Origin: JAFGDI01 sp963667715
GTDB taxonomy: Bacteria > Planctomycetota > Phycisphaerae > Sedimentisphaerales > SM23-30
NCBI GenBank assembly: GCA_963667715.1
Contig: OY763926.1
Span: 2,170,001-2,234,000, forward strand
Direction: 5' to 3'
Length of the DNA: 64,000 nt
Part shown: positions 37,659 to 46,886 of the stretch, piece by piece
How positions within the stretch are numbered: the stretch's first letter is position 1
Layout of the letters: each line of letters starts with the position of its first letter
Made by a program: the position numbers and the translations under genes
The notes under the pieces: model-generated
Database searches by the model: none
What the model saw: the letters and a program-made list of their open reading frames with translations, nothing else
Told to the model about the DNA's origin: nothing

Positions 37659-38516
37659 ATGTCAGATATATCAAAATTAGCAGATATCAGCCCGTCGGCG
37701 GTTATTGGTAAAAACGTTAAGATAGGTCCTTTTTGTGTTGTTGGCCCCGAAGTGGTACTTGGCGATAATTGCCAGCTCTATAATAATGCCACTATCGTTG
37801 GTAATACTAAAGTTGGCCCTAACAATGTCTTTTATCAGAATACGATCACTGGCTCTGCTCCTCAGGATTTAAAGTATCAGGGACAGCCAACAGAGACGAT
37901 CATTGGCTCTAATAATGTTTTTAGAGAGTTTGTTGTTGTGCATCGTGGTACTGAAGTTGGCGGCAATAAAACTATTATCGGTGATGGTAACCTCTTTATG
38001 GGTGGTGCCCATATTGCCCATGACTGTATAGTGGAAAGCCGCACTATTATAGGTAATAATGTACTTCTTGCTGGCCATGTAAAAATTGAATATGGTGCTA
38101 TGGTCGCGGCTATGGTTGGTATTCATCATTTTACTACTGTCGGCAGAAATTGCTATGTCGGGGCTAAAACGCCTGTCCGTCGCGATGTGCCTCCTTTTTC
38201 GATCTTCGAAGGTGATCCAAACAAGGTTAGAGGTATAAATGCTGAAGGACTCAAACGTCATGGTATTGATCCTGATACTATCAGGGCTCTAAAGAAAACC
38301 TATAACGAAATTTATCGTAGAGGCGGCTCTCTTGAAGAGACTGCTAAACGTTTTGCTCTTGATGAACAGTGCTCTGACGAGGTTCGCTGTTTTGCTCAGG
38401 CTATTGTTAATAGTTGCTCCAGTCGTTTCGGCAGGTACATGGAAACCAGCAGGCAGGATAAAGAGATCAGCAAACTCAATCGTAAGCCGCTGGAAGTAAG
38501 AGAAAATAACGATTAG
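37659..38516 (+). CDS. lpxA: LpxA-like acyl-ACP--UDP-N-acetylglucosamine O-acyltransferase (paralogue 2)
   Basis: 285 residues. It is closer to classical LpxA: hexapeptide repeats (AVIGKNVKIGPFCVVG, QDLKYQGQPTETIIG), FREFVVVHRGT, catalytic HIAHDC, and the C-terminal GLKRHGIDPDTIRALKKTY. It carries out the first lipid A acylation. The pair suggests different acyl-chain or sugar substrates, or one gene serving another acylated nucleotide sugar. Assignment of the symbol to this copy is by closer motif match only. Confidence 0.9.
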   Translation: MSDISKLADISPSAVIGKNVKIGPFCVVGPEVVLGDNCQLYNNATIVGNTKVGPNNVFYQNTITGSAPQDLKYQGQPTETIIGSNNVFREFVVVHRGTEVGGNKTIIGDGNLFMGGAHIAHDCIVESRTIIGNNVLLAGHVKIEYGAMVAAMVGIHHFTTVGRNCYVGAKTPVRRDVPPFSIFEGDPNKVRGINAEGLKRHGIDPDTIRALKKTYNEIYRRGGSLEETAKRFALDEQCSDEVRCFAQAIVNSCSSRFGRYMETSRQDKEISKLNRKPLEVRENND

Positions 38517-38811
38517 GTCTGGCTTATTTGTTGGATTTTGTTATATAATTTGTAATTCGCTATAAACAGAGGATTTAGCCCCGATGTACTTCGGGATAGA
38601 AATTAGTAGTTTGTTTTCGATGGCATTCGATTCAATAATTGCTAATTTCTAAATTCTAACTCCTTTCAAACTGGCCAACGGTCAGTTTGATTAATATAAT
38701 AGTTATATCAGGCAGTAGGAGTAACATACACACGGTTGAACCTTTGTATGTGCCATTTTTCTGAGCTGGTTGCTCAGCTGCTGCTTCTTCAAAAAACAGG
38801 AGATGGATCTT
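38517..38811. repeat. Intergenic region with dispersed two-hairpin repeat, family A/B (copy 2)
   Basis: Hairpin A is CCCGATGTACTTCGGG (38580-38595). Hairpin B is at 38666-38690, beginning TCAAACTGGCC and ending GGTCAGTTTGA. About 70 bp of AT-rich sequence separate them. It probably also terminates the lpxA pair. Confidence 0.6.
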
Positions 38812-39927
38812 ATGGCTCGTAGAAGAAGCTATTACGGAACTAAAAGAAGAACAACACCAAGACGCGTTTTGCTATATACTACCGTTATTGTGGTTGTTGG
38901 CCTGGCTGGCTACCAGCTCTATCAGCAGCGGTTCGCAGATAAAACCACTGGCGGTGATCTGGATATTATCACTCCTGACGATAATACATCTTTGGTTCAT
39001 TCTCAGCCGGCTAAAAAACCGCTGCCAGATGTAGTTAAAAATGAATCTCCTGTCACAAATTCGACTCATAATGCTGCTACTCCAGACGCAGCTGCCGACT
39101 CTCAAGCTTCTGAGCAGTCAAAAACAGCTGTAGTTATCGAGCCAGAAGAAAATAACTATCATCCTCAGTTCTCTGAGGCTATGCTCAAGTACAATGCTGG
39201 TATTAAAGCCGCTGACGCCGGTAAGGTCATCGAGGCTCGTAACCTGCTAAGCGAATCGGTTGCTAGTGGTCTGCCTTGGGAAACCGAAAAGCTCGCCCGT
39301 ACCAGACTAAACGATCTCGCTCGTCTTTGGCTTTTCACTAAAAATATTTATGATAATGACCCGCATTGCCTTCGTTATAAAGTGCAGTCTGGTGATTATC
39401 TCTCTACTATTGGCCAGAAGTTTGGTGTGCCGTACCAGTTTCTTATGAGAATAAATGGTATTTCTCGTGCCACTAATTTACGTGCTGACGAAAATATCAA
39501 AGTTATCAAAGGCCCGTTTATGGCCGTCGCCGACCGTACCAAGTTCATTCTTACTCTGTATCTTGACGATGTTATCGCCTTTACCTGGCAGATTTCTACT
39601 GGTCGTGAAGGGCGTTCTACTCCTACAGGCAAGTGGATGGTTACAAAGGGCAAAAAGCTTCTTAACCCTGAATGGACAGACCCCGACACTGGAAAAACTT
39701 TCCTCCCAGACGATCCTGACAATCCGCTCGGCGAACGCTGGATCGGTATTCATGGTATTGAAGGTGCTGCTCTTGGCCGTACCGGATTCGGTATTCACGG
39801 TACCATCGAACCGAAAAAGATCGGTCAGCCTGCTAGTCGTGGTTGCATCAGGCTTCGCAATCAGGATGTTGAACTTGTCTATGATATGCTCGCTGAGGGC
39901 CAATCGGTTGTAACTATTAAAGACTAG
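38812..39927 (+). CDS. LysM / L,D-transpeptidase (YkuD) cell-wall protein
   Basis: 371 residues from ATG 38812; AGGAG is 9 nt upstream, whereas the earlier ATG at 38803 directly abuts it. A basic N-terminus is followed by one membrane segment (about 20-38, VLLYTTVIVVVGLAGYQLY), then a Pro/Ser/Thr-rich linker. LysM lies at about 190-235 (YKVQSGDYLSTIGQKFGVP). The YkuD domain (255-371) has H329 in FGIHGT and nucleophile C345 in SRGCIRL. It makes 3-3 peptidoglycan cross-links or anchors proteins in the periplasm. It supports a peptidoglycan-containing envelope. Confidence 0.94.
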   Translation: MARRRSYYGTKRRTTPRRVLLYTTVIVVVGLAGYQLYQQRFADKTTGGDLDIITPDDNTSLVHSQPAKKPLPDVVKNESPVTNSTHNAATPDAAADSQASEQSKTAVVIEPEENNYHPQFSEAMLKYNAGIKAADAGKVIEARNLLSESVASGLPWETEKLARTRLNDLARLWLFTKNIYDNDPHCLRYKVQSGDYLSTIGQKFGVPYQFLMRINGISRATNLRADENIKVIKGPFMAVADRTKFILTLYLDDVIAFTWQISTGREGRSTPTGKWMVTKGKKLLNPEWTDPDTGKTFLPDDPDNPLGERWIGIHGIEGAALGRTGFGIHGTIEPKKIGQPASRGCIRLRNQDVELVYDMLAEGQSVVTIKD

Positions 39928-39947
39928 GCTCGCTTTGGTGATAGCTT

Positions 39948-41765
39948 ATGCTTGACCTTGCTGATATCCTTATAAATTCACGCGATGGCAATCCATATTG
40001 GACTGGTCAGCTCTCTGACAGTGCTCTGGCTACTGCCGTTTCGGCTATTGCTCTGCATACCGTTAACCCTTCTGAACATGCTCAGGCTATCAATGCAGGT
40101 ATCTCCTGGCTTCTGGCAAATACTAACTCTGACGGCGGCTGGGGCGATACGACACGCAGCTTCTCTAATATCAGTACCACACTTCTATGTTGGTGTGCCT
40201 TAAAAAAGACAAATGTAGAGATCCTTGGTAAAGACCAGGTGATTTCCGCCGCTCAACGATGGATATCAGATCATTGCGGCTCGCTTGCACCCGTTGATAT
40301 CGCAAACGCGGTTTACGCTCGTTATGATAATGACCGGACTTTCTCTGCTCCTATTATGACCGTCTGCGCTCTCTCCGGCGTATTTGGTGATGGCCCAGAC
40401 GCATGGCAGCATAATGTCAGACTTCCTTTTGAACTTAGCGTTTTCCCTCAGGCTTTCTATAGCCTCCTTGGGCTGCCGGTTGTTAGTTATGCATTGCCTG
40501 CTCTTATCGCTATTGGGCAGGTCGGCCACCATTATTCGCCTACCAGAGTTCCAGGCTTACGTCTTATCCGTAATCTGGCTGTTAAGCCGTCATTACGCAG
40601 GCTTAAAGCTATACAGCCATCTAACGGCGGATTCTTAGAAGCCGCTCCTTTAACCGCCTTTGTAACTCTTTCACTCGCAGCCAAAGGCCTTACCAATTCA
40701 ATTATTGTCTCGCGTGGCGTTGAGTTCCTTACCAGCTCACAAACTCCTGACGGCAGCTGGCCTATTGATACTAATCTCTCGCTCTGGCTCACAACTCTTT
40801 CTGTTAATGCTCTTGCTGAATCTGGCCGCCTCAGCTCTCTTGATATTACTGACCGGGCTCAGATAGCCGAACATATTTCCAATTGCCAATATAAACACAC
40901 TCATCCCTACACCGGCAGTAAACCCGGAGGCTGGGGGTGGACTCATCTCCCTGGCTCCGTGCCAGATGCTGACGATACCTCCGGTTCTGTACTGGCTTTG
41001 TGCAATCTGGCAAACTCTGGCCTCGAGATAGGTCCTCTCCTTCCTTCTATCTCCGCCGGCTGTCGTTGGCTTTTAACTGTCCAAAATCGTGATGGTGGTA
41101 TACCTACCTTTTGCCGTGGCTGGGGCAAACTTCCATTTGATCGCAGTTGCAACGATATCACCGCCCATGCAGTTTCAGCATGGGTTGCAGCATTACCGCA
41201 TATATCCGACCTAAAATTAAAGCACAAAATAAATCTCGCTGTCATTGCTGCTCTGAATTTCCTGAAACAGCAGCAGCATTTTGATGGCTGGTGGCGTCCG
41301 CTCTGGTTTGGCTGTCAATACACACCTGATGACACAAATGAAGTCTACGGCACAGCTCGTGTTATGGCTGCCTTGGCCGATATGCCCGATGATTACCTAT
41401 ATCTAACGCGACCTATGCTTGAAAAAGCCGCTCATTGGCTCATTTCTGCTCAATGCCCCAACGGCGGATTCTCCGGCGGCATTTCCCAGCTGATTGCCGA
41501 CTCCCAGCATGATCTTGCCTCTATTGAGGAAACAGCTCTTGCGGTTTTAGCTTTGAAAAAAGCTGTAAAACATCTACCCAATGAAAAACAAAAGAAAACG
41601 GACTCACTTAATCAGGCTCTAAGCAGGGCGGTAGAGTATCTCCATACTCGCTGGCAAAGCGAATCCCTAGACAGTCTTTCTGCCCCGATTGGCCTATATT
41701 TCGCCAAACTATGGTACTACGAAAAACTATACCCACTTATTTTTTCCACTGCCGCCAAAATCTAA
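39948..41765 (+). CDS. Squalene-hopene-cyclase-like class II terpene cyclase
   Basis: 605 residues, slightly shorter than bacterial squalene-hopene cyclases. QW-type repeats appear throughout (NSDGGWGD, TPDGSWPID, NRDGGIPTF, CPNGGFSGG). The class II protonation motif DxDD is present as D340-A-D342-D343-T in VPDADDTSG, at about the position of the hopene cyclase acid. No signal peptide is seen; the family is monotopic in the membrane. It starts 20 bp after the transpeptidase stop. It may make a hopanoid or another cyclic terpenoid; no squalene-synthesis genes are adjacent, so the substrate is uncertain. Confidence 0.8.
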   Translation: MLDLADILINSRDGNPYWTGQLSDSALATAVSAIALHTVNPSEHAQAINAGISWLLANTNSDGGWGDTTRSFSNISTTLLCWCALKKTNVEILGKDQVISAAQRWISDHCGSLAPVDIANAVYARYDNDRTFSAPIMTVCALSGVFGDGPDAWQHNVRLPFELSVFPQAFYSLLGLPVVSYALPALIAIGQVGHHYSPTRVPGLRLIRNLAVKPSLRRLKAIQPSNGGFLEAAPLTAFVTLSLAAKGLTNSIIVSRGVEFLTSSQTPDGSWPIDTNLSLWLTTLSVNALAESGRLSSLDITDRAQIAEHISNCQYKHTHPYTGSKPGGWGWTHLPGSVPDADDTSGSVLALCNLANSGLEIGPLLPSISAGCRWLLTVQNRDGGIPTFCRGWGKLPFDRSCNDITAHAVSAWVAALPHISDLKLKHKINLAVIAALNFLKQQQHFDGWWRPLWFGCQYTPDDTNEVYGTARVMAALADMPDDYLYLTRPMLEKAAHWLISAQCPNGGFSGGISQLIADSQHDLASIEETALAVLALKKAVKHLPNEKQKKTDSLNQALSRAVEYLHTRWQSESLDSLSAPIGLYFAKLWYYEKLYPLIFSTAAKI

Positions 41766-42053
41766 TATTTAGCCATTTACATCTGTAATACGGTTTTACA
41801 TTTAAATTACTCTCCCTCATAAGCAATAACCACGGCTCATCATTATTTTCTTATCGCTTGATAATAAACACTTTATGTGTGCATACTTTCTTGTATACAT
41901 GCAATCGTTACCCAAGGTCAAACATTAATTTGTTTTTCATCTGCAATTAACAGAATCCTTACATTCGTAGGATATAATTATATGTGTAGAAAGTAGTAGA
42001 GTTAGATTTCTACTTGGTTATATAAATGCTTATATAGATGTAAGGAGTATAAA
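41766..42053. promoter_or_regulatory. Region upstream of the 24-residue peptide
   Basis: No gene. It holds the hairpin GTGTGCATAC/GTATACATGC near 41877-41903 and a perfect -10-like TATAAT at 41973-41978. No well-spaced -35 is evident. Confidence 0.3.
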
Positions 42054-42128
42054 ATGTATTTTTTGACCAGATTTTTAGTATTAGTAGTTTTAATTACTGT
42101 TTTGGTTTCTGCTGCTGTTAATTCCTGA
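42054..42128 (+). CDS. Putative 24-residue hydrophobic peptide
   Basis: ATG at 42054 follows a strong TAAGGAGT site with 6 nt spacing. It encodes MYFLTRFLVLVVLITVLV then SAAVNS and stops at TGA. The peptide has one positive residue followed by a 15-residue hydrophobic run, as in small membrane peptides and type I toxins. TATAAT lies 76 bp upstream. No homologue is known to me. The Shine-Dalgarno site is the main support. Confidence 0.45.
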   Translation: MYFLTRFLVLVVLITVLVSAAVNS

Positions 42129-43038
42129 GCAGATACCTATTTCTTAACAATTGAATACCTGTAATTGTTCATGGGCTGGAATGTAGTTTATTTCAGTTGG
42201 CAAATAGGTTGTTTGTATTTGCAATATATTAGATATATCAAAGTGGCAATTGGACAGCAGTTTTGTTCATACTACATTTTGGCTGCAGTTTAGCTGGAAC
42301 GTTGTTTGTTCTATTACTATCTATTATCATGAACATTACTTTATTAAATATATAACGCGAAAAGTAATTTGTTTAGTTATAAGGGATTTCAAATTGCTTT
42401 TTGCGTTTTTTTTTGTGCATCACTTTCAAATATATCACTTAATTAGTCGAAATTCATTTCTTAGATTATTCATTTATTATTACATCTTTTTAGGTAATAT
42501 TAAAATCCTGTTAACTGCCAATTCCATATTTCAATATAACCATTATAATAGTAGTAACTTGCTTAAGATGAATTTACATATTTGTATTCTGGAGCTTTAT
42601 CGTATATTTAACGATTAGATAAATGTTTGCTATTAAATATCTTAATTCAATAGTTTTATAAGTGAAATTATTGTTTCTGTTTTTGCCTCCGTCAACCATT
42701 TAGTGCTCTAAAGTGCAATAATTTATTTCTAAGCTTTAGCTTTTAGCTAATTACAAAAGTTAAAGAAATTTTTTGACACTTTTTTTGTTTTTCCTTTAAG
42801 TTTATTCCTAAATGGCCGATATAGTAACCTACAAGGGAAAAGTTGATTTTATAGAGAAGAATGTTAAGGCTTTTTCCTGGGGAAAAGAGATAACTAGAGA
42901 AGAATTTGCTGGTTAAGTTATTAGAAGAAGATGTGGAAATCATTTCTAATCATTAGTTCAGCAGTTAATTTATACAATGTATTTCGATTAATATATTCAT
43001 ATTGATCAGTTGTGTACATGGATGGAGATTGTTGTTTG
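42129..43038. other. AT-rich gap, no convincing gene
   Basis: 910 bp of very AT-rich sequence. The longest frames (42250-42618 plus, 42743-42943 minus) are Phe, Ile and Tyr-rich and look accidental. A short plus frame at 42812-42916 (MADIVTYKGKVDFIEKNVKA ...) has protein-like composition but no ribosome site; it may be a decayed gene fragment. Confidence 0.35.
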
Positions 43039-43857
43039 ATGTCTAAGATTGCTATTGTTTGTGTTGATGATCAGCAGATCATACTTGAATGTTTGCAGAT
43101 GCAGCTGGAAAGGTATTATGGAGATAATTTCCAGCTTGAATTTGCTAATACCGGAGTTGCTGCTCTTGATACAATTGAATCATTAAAGACTAGTGGTATC
43201 AATAAGATAGTTGTTATATGTGACCTGAACTTAGGCTCTATTAAAGGCGATGAATTATTATCTATGATTCACGCAAAATACCCTGATACAGGCAAGATAC
43301 TACTCAGTGGCTATATATCAACCACTTTGATTGAAGAACTTAAAGACAAAGTAAAGTTGAACGCTTATGTATATAAACCCTGGGATCGCCAGGATCTGGT
43401 AAAGGCTCTCGATACAACTATCTGTGATATAATGGGATGGAGTTATGACGCTAATGGCTTAAATCCTGATGTCAATAAAACTGCAGTACTTTGTATCAGC
43501 AAAAATTCAGATTGGAAAGAGGCTGTAAATAATAAATTAAAGGACACTAGCTGTAAATTGTCATTTTGTGTCAGCCCTGAGGAAGCTATCATTTGTATTG
43601 ACGAGCTGGCCTGTGCCGGTGTCAGGCACCTCGTGATCGTTGCCGATTGGGGAATTAACGAGAGTGATCTCATTATTGATGCCAGGTCTCAGTTCTTATC
43701 CGTTAAGTTTGTAGTTATGGATGGCACTGACCAGCATATGCTAATGAGTCATTTCATCAAAGGTGTTCAGCTGGCAGGGCGGTTTGATAGTACAACATGT
43801 GTCGAAACGGCATGTAAAGTTATCAAAAATGCTGTTAGCGAATGCGTCCTTTGTTAA
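43039..43857 (+). CDS. Response regulator with degenerate second receiver-like domain
   Basis: 272 residues from ATG 43039 (GGAG 11 nt upstream). The N-terminal receiver domain has acidic DD near residue 10, phospho-acceptor D62 (VICDLNLGS), LLSGY for the conserved Thr/Ser region, and K113 in YVYKPW. Residues 150-272 look like a second receiver lacking the phosphorylation Asp cluster (TAVLCISKNSDW, LVIVADWG). No DNA-binding or enzymatic output domain is present. A histidine kinase is not adjacent. It may act by protein-protein contact in signalling. Confidence 0.85.
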   Translation: MSKIAIVCVDDQQIILECLQMQLERYYGDNFQLEFANTGVAALDTIESLKTSGINKIVVICDLNLGSIKGDELLSMIHAKYPDTGKILLSGYISTTLIEELKDKVKLNAYVYKPWDRQDLVKALDTTICDIMGWSYDANGLNPDVNKTAVLCISKNSDWKEAVNNKLKDTSCKLSFCVSPEEAIICIDELACAGVRHLVIVADWGINESDLIIDARSQFLSVKFVVMDGTDQHMLMSHFIKGVQLAGRFDSTTCVETACKVIKNAVSECVLC

Positions 43858-43925
43858 TGATATTCTGGCAGCTCTGATTTTAGCTGCCGCTTAATTTTGA
43901 TATACCATGTTTTACGCCTTAGTAA

Positions 43926-43969
43926 GCAAAAAGCCGATGGTGCAACGCCTTCGGCTTTTTGCAATTTTT
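43926..43969 (+). terminator. Rho-independent terminator after the response regulator
   Basis: GCAAAAAGCCGA (43926-43937) pairs perfectly with TCGGCTTTTTGC (43951-43962), followed by AATTTTT. It can work on both strands. Confidence 0.92.
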
Positions 43970-44201
43970 CTCTTTGCTGCCCAGCCCAATCCAGCCCAAC
44001 GCTCATTTTGCTTACAGCTCGATCTCTTTTTAGTCTTAAGCTAACTAAATTCTTTTGAAATAATAGGTAAGAGTAAGGATAAATATCCCTTTTCTTTCAT
44101 TTTTCTATTGCTTAACTCTTTTATATGACTAGAATGCTTATGGCAAAAGATGTATGTATGATAGTAGAAAATAGAACTCCAATAACATTAAGATATTCAA
44201 C
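43970..44201. other. Intergenic region upstream of the PtsN-like gene
   Basis: No gene seen. It presumably holds the promoter of the EIIA gene; no strong consensus stands out. Confidence 0.35.
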
Positions 44202-44678
44202 ATGGATTTAACACAATCTATTGATATAAAAGACATTACAAGTTCCCTAAAGGGAAAGGATAAAGCCGCGGTTATTGCAGAGCTTGTCGAGCTTCTCCAT
44301 GCTAACGGGAGAATTCCTGATCCGGCCTGTATCCTTAAAGCGGTTATGGAAAGAGAAGAGATCAGAAGTACCGGCGTCGGCAAAGGCTTTGCTATCCCAC
44401 ATTGTAAAACCGGGATGGTTGATGAAGTCACTATTGCTTTCGGTATTTGTGATGAGGCTATTGATTTTGACAGTATCGACTCTGAACCTGTTAAATTAGT
44501 TGCTCTTTTGGTGAGCCCAGCTGCTAAAACAGGTGCTCACATTCAGGCTCTTGCTGGAATTTCCAGAATTATTACCACTCCTGGTATTCGTGAGAAGCTT
44601 TATAGCCCAGAAAATCCCGAAACTCATAAACAGTGGACTTCGGAAGATATTTACGAGCTTATTATTTCTAAATCTTAG
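44202..44678 (+). CDS. PTS EIIA (PtsN / fructose-type) regulatory protein
   Basis: 158 residues, one PTS EIIA type-2 domain. The phosphoryl-accepting His is H67 in GFAIPHCKT; REEIRSTGVGKG precedes it as in PtsN. No EIIB/EIIC domain or gene is adjacent, so it more likely belongs to a nitrogen-type regulatory PTS than to sugar uptake. No strong ribosome site precedes the ATG. Confidence 0.9.
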   Translation: MDLTQSIDIKDITSSLKGKDKAAVIAELVELLHANGRIPDPACILKAVMEREEIRSTGVGKGFAIPHCKTGMVDEVTIAFGICDEAIDFDSIDSEPVKLVALLVSPAAKTGAHIQALAGISRIITTPGIREKLYSPENPETHKQWTSEDIYELIISKS

Positions 44679-44814
44679 AAATATATATAATTTTACTCGA
44701 ATTGTCCGATAGATACAGTTTGAGTTTAAACTTATACGTTAAATAAAGGACCCTGAGGCCGGCTTAAATTTTGGTTCTGACTGACCATTATCATTATCTT
44801 GCACTCTGGCTCCT

Positions 44815-44842
44815 CTCAAGCTGTAATAATTCTCAGCTTGAG
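44815..44842 (+). repeat. 9-bp hairpin in the thrS leader
   Basis: CTCAAGCTG and CAGCTTGAG are perfect complements around a 10-nt loop, 36 bp before thrS. The sequence resembles hairpin B of the dispersed repeat and the infC terminator. It might fold in the thrS leader and affect translation, but it has no T-box motif. Confidence 0.5.
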
Positions 44843-44877
44843 CTACTTTATAGTGTGAAGGTTTGAGATATTAAATT

Positions 44878-46824
44878 ATGATTAAAGTTACTTTACCTGA
44901 TAATTCTGTAAAAGAGTTTGATAGCTCTGTTTCTGCTTACGATGTTGCTATGGCAATCGGCCCTGGCCTCGCTAAAGCTGCTTTGGCTGCTAAGGTCAAT
45001 GGTGACCTGTGCGACATTACCGCAACTATAGATTCTGACTGCAATCTTGAATTTGTCACCGCTAAAAGCGACCCGGAATTATCTTTAGAACTTATCAGGC
45101 ACAGTTGTGCTCATGTTATGGCTGAAGCTATCTGTCGTGTTTTCCCTGAAGCTAAGCTTGTTTACGGCCCAACCGTTGAAAATGGATTCTTCTACGATGT
45201 TGACCTGGATACTCCAATCACACCTGACGATTTCTCAAAGATCGAAGGCGAAATGAAGACTATCGTTAAAGAAGATCGTCCTTTCGTTCGTTATGAAATG
45301 CCTTTTGATCAGGCTTTGACTTATCTTGAAAATGAAGGTAATCGTTATAAAGTTGAAAATGCTAAAGCTGCCAACTCTGACGTTATCAGCTTTTACGTTA
45401 CTGGTTCTCGTGATAATAGCGACTTTGAAGACCTTTGTCGCGGCCCGCATATTGCCCGTACAGGCCAGATTGGTGCTTTCAAAATAATGAGTATTGCCGG
45501 TGCTTATTTCCGTGGTGATGCCAGCGAAAAAATGCTGCAGAGAGTCTACGGCACAGCGTTCGCTGATAAAAAAGAACTTAAACAGTACCTATTCCAGCTG
45601 GAAGAAGCTAAAAAACGCGACCATAGAACTATTGGTAAGCAGCTGGATCTCTTCAGCTTCCAGGAAGAAGGACCAGGTTTTGCCTTCTATCATCCTAAAG
45701 GTATGACCATCTGGAATGAAATGCTTAAGTACTGGCGTGAAGAACATTATAATGATGATTATTGCGAGATCAGCACACCAACTATGCTTAACGAAAAGCT
45801 TTGGCATCAGTCTGGTCACTGGGATAATTATAAGGAAAATATGTACTTCGTTGATATCGACGAAGAACGTTACGCTATTAAGCCGATGAATTGTCCGGGT
45901 GGTTGTCTTGTTTACAAATCTCGTAATCACTCGTATCGTGAACTGCCTATCAGAATGGCTGAGCTTGGTCTCGTTCACCGTCACGAAGCCAGTGGCGTAC
46001 TCCACGGCTTATTCCGTGTGCGACGCTTTACTCAGGATGATGCCCATGTATTCTGTACTCCAGAGCAGATCACTGACGAAGTTGTGAATGTGATTGATCT
46101 GGTATTCAGAATTTACAAGACTTTTGGTCTGAGCGATGTCAATCTAGAGCTCTCTACTCGTCCTGCTAAATCTATTGGCGATGACAAAATGTGGGATCTG
46201 GCGACTGATGCACTTAAAAATGCTCTTGAAAGAAAAGGTATCGATTATAAGCTCAATCCTGGTGATGGTGCTTTCTACGGTCCGAAGATCGACTTCCATG
46301 TCCGTGATTGTATTGGCCGGAGCTGGCAGCTTGGTACTATCCAGTGCGATTTTGCCTTACCTGAAAGATTCGACCTTAATTATGTGACAAATACCAATAC
46401 TGAACAGCGTCCGGTTATGCTCCATAGAGCTATTCTGGGCTCTCTTGACAGGTTCTTTGGTATCATTATCGAGCATTTTGCTGGATCGTTCCCGACTTGG
46501 CTCTCTCCTGAACAGGTTAGAGTTATGCCTATTAGCGAAAAAACTAATGATTACGGCCAGGAAGTATATCAGCTGCTCAAAAAAGCTGGCGTTAGAACCA
46601 CTCTTGACCTGGCAAATGATAAAATAAATGCAAAAATCAAGAAAGCTTACGAACAAAGATTGCCTTATATGCTAATCTTGGGCCCTAATGAAGCCGAAAA
46701 TAACAATGTAACTGTTCGCGTACGCGGCAGTCAGCAACAGCAAACATTTGCTTTGCATGACTTTATCCAAAAAATAACTTGTGAAATTCAAAGTCGTTCG
46801 TTAGAATCGACGTTAAATAAATAA
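44878..46824 (+). CDS. thrS: Threonyl-tRNA synthetase
   Basis: 648 residues, full length. An N-terminal TGS domain (1-62) is followed by the editing domain (HSCAHVMAEA, and FEDLCRGPHI with its Cys/His site) and the class II catalytic core: MNCPGG with the zinc Cys, RHEASGVLHGLFRVRRFTQDDAH, and PVMLHRAILGSLDRF. The C-terminal anticodon-binding domain includes VRVMPISE. It charges tRNA-Thr. infC follows 62 bp downstream, the classical thrS-infC order; rpmI-rplT do not follow. Confidence 0.98.
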   Translation: MIKVTLPDNSVKEFDSSVSAYDVAMAIGPGLAKAALAAKVNGDLCDITATIDSDCNLEFVTAKSDPELSLELIRHSCAHVMAEAICRVFPEAKLVYGPTVENGFFYDVDLDTPITPDDFSKIEGEMKTIVKEDRPFVRYEMPFDQALTYLENEGNRYKVENAKAANSDVISFYVTGSRDNSDFEDLCRGPHIARTGQIGAFKIMSIAGAYFRGDASEKMLQRVYGTAFADKKELKQYLFQLEEAKKRDHRTIGKQLDLFSFQEEGPGFAFYHPKGMTIWNEMLKYWREEHYNDDYCEISTPTMLNEKLWHQSGHWDNYKENMYFVDIDEERYAIKPMNCPGGCLVYKSRNHSYRELPIRMAELGLVHRHEASGVLHGLFRVRRFTQDDAHVFCTPEQITDEVVNVIDLVFRIYKTFGLSDVNLELSTRPAKSIGDDKMWDLATDALKNALERKGIDYKLNPGDGAFYGPKIDFHVRDCIGRSWQLGTIQCDFALPERFDLNYVTNTNTEQRPVMLHRAILGSLDRFFGIIIEHFAGSFPTWLSPEQVRVMPISEKTNDYGQEVYQLLKKAGVRTTLDLANDKINAKIKKAYEQRLPYMLILGPNEAENNNVTVRVRGSQQQQTFALHDFIQKITCEIQSRSLESTLNK

Positions 46825-46886
46825 TTCCTTGGGCTTTATTTGTTAAAGCTGGAATATAAGAGTATGTATTTTAAGGAGATACAACT

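Noticed and set aside
42250..42618. 122-residue Phe/Ile/Tyr-rich frame
   Set aside because: Composition follows the AT-rich DNA, there is no ribosome site and no domain pattern.
44690..44877. T-box riboswitch ahead of thrS
   Set aside because: There is a hairpin, but no T-box sequence, specifier loop or terminator/antiterminator pair.
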